Source: Clostridia bacterium (lineage in GTDB: Bacteria; Bacillota; Clostridia; Oscillospirales; CAG-272). From it: a stretch of DNA of 37,115 bases. Of this stretch, positions 32,833 through 37,115 are shown piece after piece. Position numbers and translations under genes: made by a program. The notes under the pieces are model-generated. The model was not told the DNA's origin, made no database searches, and was given only the letters and a program-made list of their open reading frames with translations. The stretch's first letter is position 1. Each line of letters starts with the position of its first letter. Where the stretch lies: NCBI GenBank assembly GCA_017648085.1, contig JAGCJI010000070.1, forward strand, positions 1 to 37,115, read 5' to 3'.

Positions 32833-33689
32833 TTTCCGATATAACCTTAGGACAGTACTTTCCCGGATTTTCACCGCTCCACCGACTTGATCCGAGAAGT
32901 AAAATTATATTGGCGATACTTTTCATAGTCGGTGTGTTTTTAGCTGAAAATCCTGCAAGCTTCTTGCTTTTTATTGTGTTTACAATGGTTTTAATACTTG
33001 TAAGCAGAATCTCCTTTAAGGTCGTTCTAAAGGGAATAAAGCCGATAATATTTATTTTGATATTCACTTCTCTGATTAATATATTTCTTACAAAGGGTGA
33101 CGGCGCGCCGCTCTTTGAGTTCTGGGTAATCGAAATATATCTTGAGGGTATAATAAGAGCGGTATTTATGTCCTTGCGCGTAATAATTCTTATTATGGGT
33201 ACGAGCATGCTGCTTACGTATACCACTTCACCGATAGCACTTACCGATGGTCTGGAATCTCTTTTAAAGCCACTAAAGCTTATTGGAGTGCCGGTTCACG
33301 TTTTTGCTATGATGATGACGATTGCGTTGCGATTTATTCCCACGCTCGTTGAGGAGACCGACAAGATAATGAACGCACAAAAGTCGCGCGGTGCTGATTT
33401 TTCAAGCGGAGGACTTGTGAGTCGTGCAAAGGCGCTAATACCTTTGCTCGTACCCCTCTTCGTTTCATCGTTTAAGCGCGCCGAAGAGCTTGCGACAGCA
33501 ATGGAATGCAGATGCTATCGCGGAGATAAGAACAGAACGAAGTATAAGGAATTAAAATTCAGGGGGCTTGATTTTGCTTGGCTCTTTATTATGCTCCTTG
33601 TATTTGCATCGGTAATACTGTTTAAGATATTGCCGTACCGGTATGAGCTTTCATATAAGATTTTTGATATAATCTTTTATAGGATTTAG
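32829..33689 (+). CDS. ecfT: ECF transporter transmembrane component EcfT
   Basis: EcfT is the membrane scaffold joining both ATPases to exchangeable substrate-binding S components. The 286-residue protein has about five to six membrane helices and the coupling-helix motifs: QKSRGADF (first) and AMECRCYRG (second). The second is usually AMEARGY or AMEARCY; here alanine is cysteine. No S component is encoded nearby, which fits a group II shared module. It ends with TAG, showing that TAG works as a stop in this genome. Confidence 0.93.
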   Translation: MISDITLGQYFPGFSPLHRLDPRSKIILAILFIVGVFLAENPASFLLFIVFTMVLILVSRISFKVVLKGIKPIIFILIFTSLINIFLTKGDGAPLFEFWVIEIYLEGIIRAVFMSLRVIILIMGTSMLLTYTTSPIALTDGLESLLKPLKLIGVPVHVFAMMMTIALRFIPTLVEETDKIMNAQKSRGADFSSGGLVSRAKALIPLLVPLFVSSFKRAEELATAMECRCYRGDKNRTKYKELKFRGLDFAWLFIMLLVFASVILFKILPYRYELSYKIFDIIFYRI

Positions 33690-33690
33690 T

Positions 33691-34452
33691 ATGAAATATT
33701 TGGCTAAAATAAAGTATCTTGGAACGAACTTTTGCGGATTTCAGGTTCAGCCTAATGCGCGTACTGTGCAGGGGGAGTTGACGCGCGCTATGAGCGAGCT
33801 TTTCGGAGCTCCCTGCAAAATAACGGGATGTAGCCGTACCGACTCCGGCGTCCATGCAAACGAGCACGTGACAGTTATAGATGCACCCGGAGCGACAGTT
33901 CCGCCTGAGCGGCTTCCGCTTGCGGCATCACGATTTCTGCCCGATGATATCTCCCTTTTTTACGCAATTAAGTGTGACGATACCTTTCATCCTCGCTATG
34001 ATGTTGTGTCAAAGGAATATCTATACGTCATCAAAAATCAAAGTGTAAAAGATCCCTTTTGGGTTGGTCGGGCTTGGTTTATATCCCGTCCGATTGATGA
34101 AAAATCCCTCACGCTCATGAGAAGTGCCGCAAAGCATTTTATCGGCAAGCATGATTTTGCTGCCTTTATGTCGGAGGGCTCTGACGTTTCCGATACTGTG
34201 CGTACGGTCTTTGATTTGCGCATTGAAAAGGATGGGGATACGTTGCGCGTGCGTATAAGCGCCGACGGTTTTTTGTACAATATGGTGCGCATAATCGTTG
34301 GCACTCTCGTTGAGGTTGCGAACGGCAGAATCAAGTCTGACAGCATTCCCGATATCATTTATTCGCGCGATCGCTCGCGTGCGGGTATAACCTCACCCCC
34401 TGACGGACTTTACTTAAATCGCGTGAATTACCGTTTACCAGATTTTCAATAA
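33691..34452 (+). CDS. truA: tRNA pseudouridine(38-40) synthase
   Basis: TruA makes pseudouridine at positions 38-40 of many tRNAs. The 253-residue protein has the catalytic aspartate D51 in GCSRTDSGVHA (46-56), a KEYLYVI strand and the FLYNMVRIIVGTL segment near the end. The ATG follows the ecfT stop by one base. ecfA1-ecfA2-ecfT-truA is a common block in Firmicutes, usually with ribosomal genes (rplQ before, rplM after); those are absent here. Confidence 0.96.
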   Translation: MKYLAKIKYLGTNFCGFQVQPNARTVQGELTRAMSELFGAPCKITGCSRTDSGVHANEHVTVIDAPGATVPPERLPLAASRFLPDDISLFYAIKCDDTFHPRYDVVSKEYLYVIKNQSVKDPFWVGRAWFISRPIDEKSLTLMRSAAKHFIGKHDFAAFMSEGSDVSDTVRTVFDLRIEKDGDTLRVRISADGFLYNMVRIIVGTLVEVANGRIKSDSIPDIIYSRDRSRAGITSPPDGLYLNRVNYRLPDFQ

Positions 34453-34461
34453 ATATACAAA

Positions 34462-34518
34462 ATATAAATAACTCCGTGGGGCAAGATTTTTAAAAATGCT
34501 TCACGGAGTTATTTATAT
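34462..34518 (+). promoter_or_regulatory. Long hairpin covering the ribosome binding site of the class A PBP gene
   Basis: ATATAAATAACTCCGTG (34462-34478) is perfectly complementary to CACGGAGTTATTTATAT (34502-34518). The helix can extend inward with two G-U and three further pairs, closing on an AT-rich loop. The right arm contains GGAG (34505-34508) and the first two bases of the start codon (34517-34518), so the folded mRNA hides the start. There is no long T run after it, so it is a poor intrinsic terminator. Confidence 0.7.
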
Positions 34519-36859
34519 GAAAAACAAAAGACGGGGAGTGGTAGTTTTTGCCTCCATCGTTATTTTAACCGCCGTTTTATTCAGTGCGATTTTTGGAATA
34601 GGATATTCAATTATCAAGCGAAGGATAGATTTTTCGGTTGATGAGGCACTGTTTGAGGGGAAGAGGGGCAGTAACGTAACTACCTTTTATTACGATGCTT
34701 CGGGCGGCGAGGGTGAATATCTGCCGAGCGAGCTTTTTGTCTTAAGTCCTGCGGAGAGCAAAAGGGTTTGGTATCCCTACGAAAGTATTGGAGATAACGT
34801 TAAATTGGCAGTGCTTGCTGCCGAGGACCGCGATTTTTATAAGCACCGCGGCATAAATCTCAAACGAACGCTATATGCCGCCTTCAACTATATTTTCCGT
34901 ACCAAAGGTCAATTCGGCGCGTCAACGATTACCCAGCAGGTAATTAAAAATATAAGCGGCGACAGCGAAAGAACGGTTTTTAGAAAAATAAGCGAGATTG
35001 CAAGGGCGCTTCACGTTGAAAAGCATTATTCCAAGGAAGAAATTCTTGAGCTTTATTTGAATATTGTGCCGATGGGTGAAGGAATAGCAGGGGTGGGACT
35101 TGCAAGTGAATACTATTTCGGAAAAAGCTCCACGGAGCTGACGGTGGCAGAGGCGGCTACACTTGTGGGAATATTAAATGCACCGACAAGATATAATCCT
35201 CATACGCATCCTCAAAAATGCATGGGTAAGCGAAATAACGTATTATACGCCATGTTTGATGCGGGTGTAATAGGGGAAGAAGAATACCAAAGTGCAATAT
35301 CAGAGCCGTTGTCCGTTATTTCCGTTGGTGATAAGGGGCGCGAAATACGCTCCTGGTTTATAGAAACGGTGTATGACGAGGTGGAAGAGGATCTCGCAAG
35401 CAAGCTTGGAATTTCTCGCGCCGCGGCGGGACTTATGATTTCAAGCGGGGGACTGAAAATATATACTACGGAAAACCCGATTATACAAGAGCGGCTTGAA
35501 GCTTTCTTTCAAAACGAATCTCTATTGCCACGGGAGATAGGAAACGGGCTGCAGTATGCTATGACGGTCGTGGATTCACGAAACGGCAATTTGCTAGGAG
35601 TTATAGGTGCGGCAGGCGAGAAGCAGGCAAACCGAGTGTTTAATTACGCTACCGCCCCCGTACCGCCTGCCTCTGCGTTGAAGCCGCTTGCACTTTACGC
35701 ACCCCTTATCAATTCCGGAAAAATCAATTGGTCGACCGTGTTTGACGATGTGCCTGTCACAGTAAGTGAAAATTCTGACGGAGGATATACCGTATATCCG
35801 CAGAATTATCCCTCGGTTTACGACGGACTTATAACCGTCAGCGATGCAGTAAGGGTATCAAAAAACACGGTTGCCGTAAGGCTTTATAACTTGCTTGATA
35901 AGGAGAAAATTTTCAAGAGCCTAAAGGAAGACTTCGGTTTTTCCACGCTGATTCGGGAGCTGAAGCTTGAAAACGGTAGGACTGTTACCGATTTAGCCCC
36001 CTCGCCCCTTGCCCTCGGACAGCTCACGCGCGGTATCTCCTTGCGTAAGCTTACGGAGGCGTATACCGTTTTTCCGAGTCAAGGGATATATAGCGGCGGC
36101 AGAAGCTATATCAAGGTGATTGACAGCCGCGGTAACGTTTTGCTTGAAAAAGCAGCGGATGGGAAGCGTGTATTCAGAAAAGAGTGTGCAAATATTATGA
36201 ATCAGCTTCTCTCGCTTGTTACCGATAGCGGCACGGCAAAATCGGTTACGTTGGATGAAATTTTGGATACTGCCGGAAAAACAGGCACGTCGGCAAGAGA
36301 TATGGACCGCCTTTTCGTGGGATATACCCCTTACTATACGGCGGGAATCTGGTGCGGATATGCCGACGGAAAAACTTCACTAAACGTGGAGAGAAGCACG
36401 CATCTTAAAATTTGGGATGAAATAATGAAACAAATTCACGAGCTGACGCTCGGGGCAAGGGAAGAATACGACGGATTTAGCACCGAAGGCTTGGTTTATT
36501 TACCGTACTGTAAGGATTCGGGAGAATTGCTCGGCGAAGCCTGCGAGCTCGATTTGCGCGGTGAACGGCTGGAGTACGGATATTTCGAGACCACAAACCG
36601 ACCGTCACACAAATGTCAGTGCCACGTCATATGCTATTTGGATGAGCTGACGGGAAATCTCGCAACAAGGGTTACGGAATATGAAAACGCACGCAAAATT
36701 GCTCTTATCGACGTTGCGGATAGAAATTTTCCGGCAGAAGTGAATATTAGCGACAGCGATTACGTTATCGAACGTTGGATAAGTAATGCCGAAAACGGCT
36801 CACCAAGCTTTATTTGGGGTGATTTCAATAACGAAAAAAGACGCCGCCGCGCCGGCTAA
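34517..36859 (+). CDS. Class A penicillin-binding protein (PBP1A-type, bifunctional)
   Basis: A 780-residue wall synthase with glycosyltransferase and transpeptidase domains. One membrane helix (about 8-32) is followed by the GT51 domain: AAEDRDFYKHRG with catalytic E103, and GASTITQQ (134-141). The transpeptidase domain has SALK (386-389), SKN (448-450) and KTGT (588-591). The last 130 residues include an unusual cysteine cluster (C at the YCKDSG, GEACE and KCQCHVIC segments). I chose ATG 34517, because GGAG lies eight bases upstream; an ATG at 34496 has no such site. The hairpin around the start suggests translational control. It has its own terminator. Confidence 0.93.
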   Translation: MKNKRRGVVVFASIVILTAVLFSAIFGIGYSIIKRRIDFSVDEALFEGKRGSNVTTFYYDASGGEGEYLPSELFVLSPAESKRVWYPYESIGDNVKLAVLAAEDRDFYKHRGINLKRTLYAAFNYIFRTKGQFGASTITQQVIKNISGDSERTVFRKISEIARALHVEKHYSKEEILELYLNIVPMGEGIAGVGLASEYYFGKSSTELTVAEAATLVGILNAPTRYNPHTHPQKCMGKRNNVLYAMFDAGVIGEEEYQSAISEPLSVISVGDKGREIRSWFIETVYDEVEEDLASKLGISRAAAGLMISSGGLKIYTTENPIIQERLEAFFQNESLLPREIGNGLQYAMTVVDSRNGNLLGVIGAAGEKQANRVFNYATAPVPPASALKPLALYAPLINSGKINWSTVFDDVPVTVSENSDGGYTVYPQNYPSVYDGLITVSDAVRVSKNTVAVRLYNLLDKEKIFKSLKEDFGFSTLIRELKLENGRTVTDLAPSPLALGQLTRGISLRKLTEAYTVFPSQGIYSGGRSYIKVIDSRGNVLLEKAADGKRVFRKECANIMNQLLSLVTDSGTAKSVTLDEILDTAGKTGTSARDMDRLFVGYTPYYTAGIWCGYADGKTSLNVERSTHLKIWDEIMKQIHELTLGAREEYDGFSTEGLVYLPYCKDSGELLGEACELDLRGERLEYGYFETTNRPSHKCQCHVICYLDELTGNLATRVTEYENARKIALIDVADRNFPAEVNISDSDYVIERWISNAENGSPSFIWGDFNNEKRRRRAG

Positions 36860-36860
36860 A

Positions 36861-36894
36861 AAAACGGATGCTCGCTTGAGCATCCGTTTTTAAA
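36861..36894. terminator. Bidirectional terminator between the class A PBP and NUDIX genes
   Basis: AAAACGGATGCTC and GAGCATCCGTTTT form a perfect 13-bp stem with a GCTT loop. A- and T-rich ends on both strands allow it to serve both converging genes. Confidence 0.92.
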
Positions 36895-36896
36895 CG

Positions 36897-37115
36897 TTAT
36901 AATTCAATTTTGTGCGATACAAGCTCATCACCGCAGTAAACGAGCTTTAAGGAGAAAAAGCGTTTTTCGGTATTAAGGAGCTTGAAAAATATCTTATCAC
37001 CTTCCCAAATAGGAAGATTTGTAATTTCCTCCTTGCTTACCCACAAAAGCTCGCCCTCATCGCATTCCTCGCGCATAGTGCCCGAAAAGTTTTGGCAGGT
37101 GAAAAGATGCATATA
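36897..37115 (-). CDS. NUDIX hydrolase, C-terminal part (MutT/8-oxo-dGTP diphosphatase-like)
   Basis: The frame is open to the window end, so at least 72 residues of the C terminus are seen. The stretch DEGELLWVSKEEITNLPIWEGD and the following FFxLL helix and FSLKLVYxGDELV strand match the end of clostridial MutT-type NUDIX proteins, which clean up oxidised nucleotides. The NUDIX box itself lies beyond position 37115. An ATG at 37112 is internal, not the start. Confidence 0.7.
   Translation of the reverse strand, partial: YMHLFTCQNFSGTMREECDEGELLWVSKEEITNLPIWEGDKIFFKLLNTEKRFFSLKLVYCGDELVSHKIEL

Overview
The window looks like a chromosomal segment of a low-to-moderate GC, Gram-positive Clostridia bacterium, probably an uncultured gut-type lineage near Oscillospirales or Christensenellales. 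I infer this from gene content: a PPi-type phosphofructokinase, an S-box leader on metK, a DUF951 gene beside ruvAB, a shared ECF module (ecfA1-ecfA2-ecfT) followed by truA, and a division cluster with a PASTA-domain transpeptidase. Promoters are SigA-like, often with an extended TGn -10, and strong GGAGG-type ribosome binding sites are common. No rRNA, tRNA, CRISPR array, intact insertion sequence or prophage is visible.

Layout. (1) 1-266: 5' end of a ComM/YifB gene on the minus strand, broken by a TAG at codon 6, followed by a repeat-bearing spacer. (2) 645-5996: a plus-strand unit starting with a chimeric ORF (secreted-protein N terminus joined to the C-terminal two thirds of a BrxD/DUF2791 ATPase), then an Lhr/BrxHI-like helicase, a SAM methyltransferase and hslO. 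(3) 6054-12872: a degenerate Fe/Mn-SOD-like protein, PPi-PFK, an S-box riboswitch with metK, recD2, and a two-gene unit of a divergent MreB-like protein plus a 38-residue membrane peptide. (4) 12873-13261: a convergent spacer with three 10-bp repeats exactly 32 bp apart and a long imperfect hairpin. (5) 13262-24962, minus strand: mraZ, rsmH, an unknown membrane protein in the ftsL position, a SpoVD/FtsI-like PBP, murE, murF, mraY, ftsW, murG, then ftsZ from its own promoter. murD, murC, murB, ftsQ and ftsA are absent. (6) 25210-27537, plus strand: an unknown ORF, ispD, ispF, a structured RNA leader, and rpe. (7) 27594-30188: divergent ruvB/ruvA/DUF951 (minus; DUF951 has an in-frame TGA) and ruvC (plus). 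(8) 30201-36859, plus strand: an RlmI-like methyltransferase, ecfA1-ecfA2-ecfT, truA, and a class A PBP whose ribosome binding site is buried in a 17-bp perfect hairpin. (9) The end holds the C terminus of a NUDIX hydrolase on the minus strand.

The genes are mostly housekeeping: peptidoglycan precursor synthesis and polymerisation, cell shape and division, Holliday-junction processing (RuvABC) and recombination (RecD2), isoprenoid precursors (IspD/F), sugar phosphate metabolism (PFP, Rpe), S-adenosylmethionine synthesis, and vitamin uptake (ECF). The least explained items are the BrxD chimera next to the helicase, the apparently catalysis-dead MreB-like protein with its microprotein, the structured RNA before rpe, the iteron/hairpin spacer before ftsZ, and the translation-blocking hairpin before the class A PBP. 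Two single-stop gene breaks and one gene fusion in 37 kb could reflect real decay or assembly/base-call error, and the sequence alone cannot decide.
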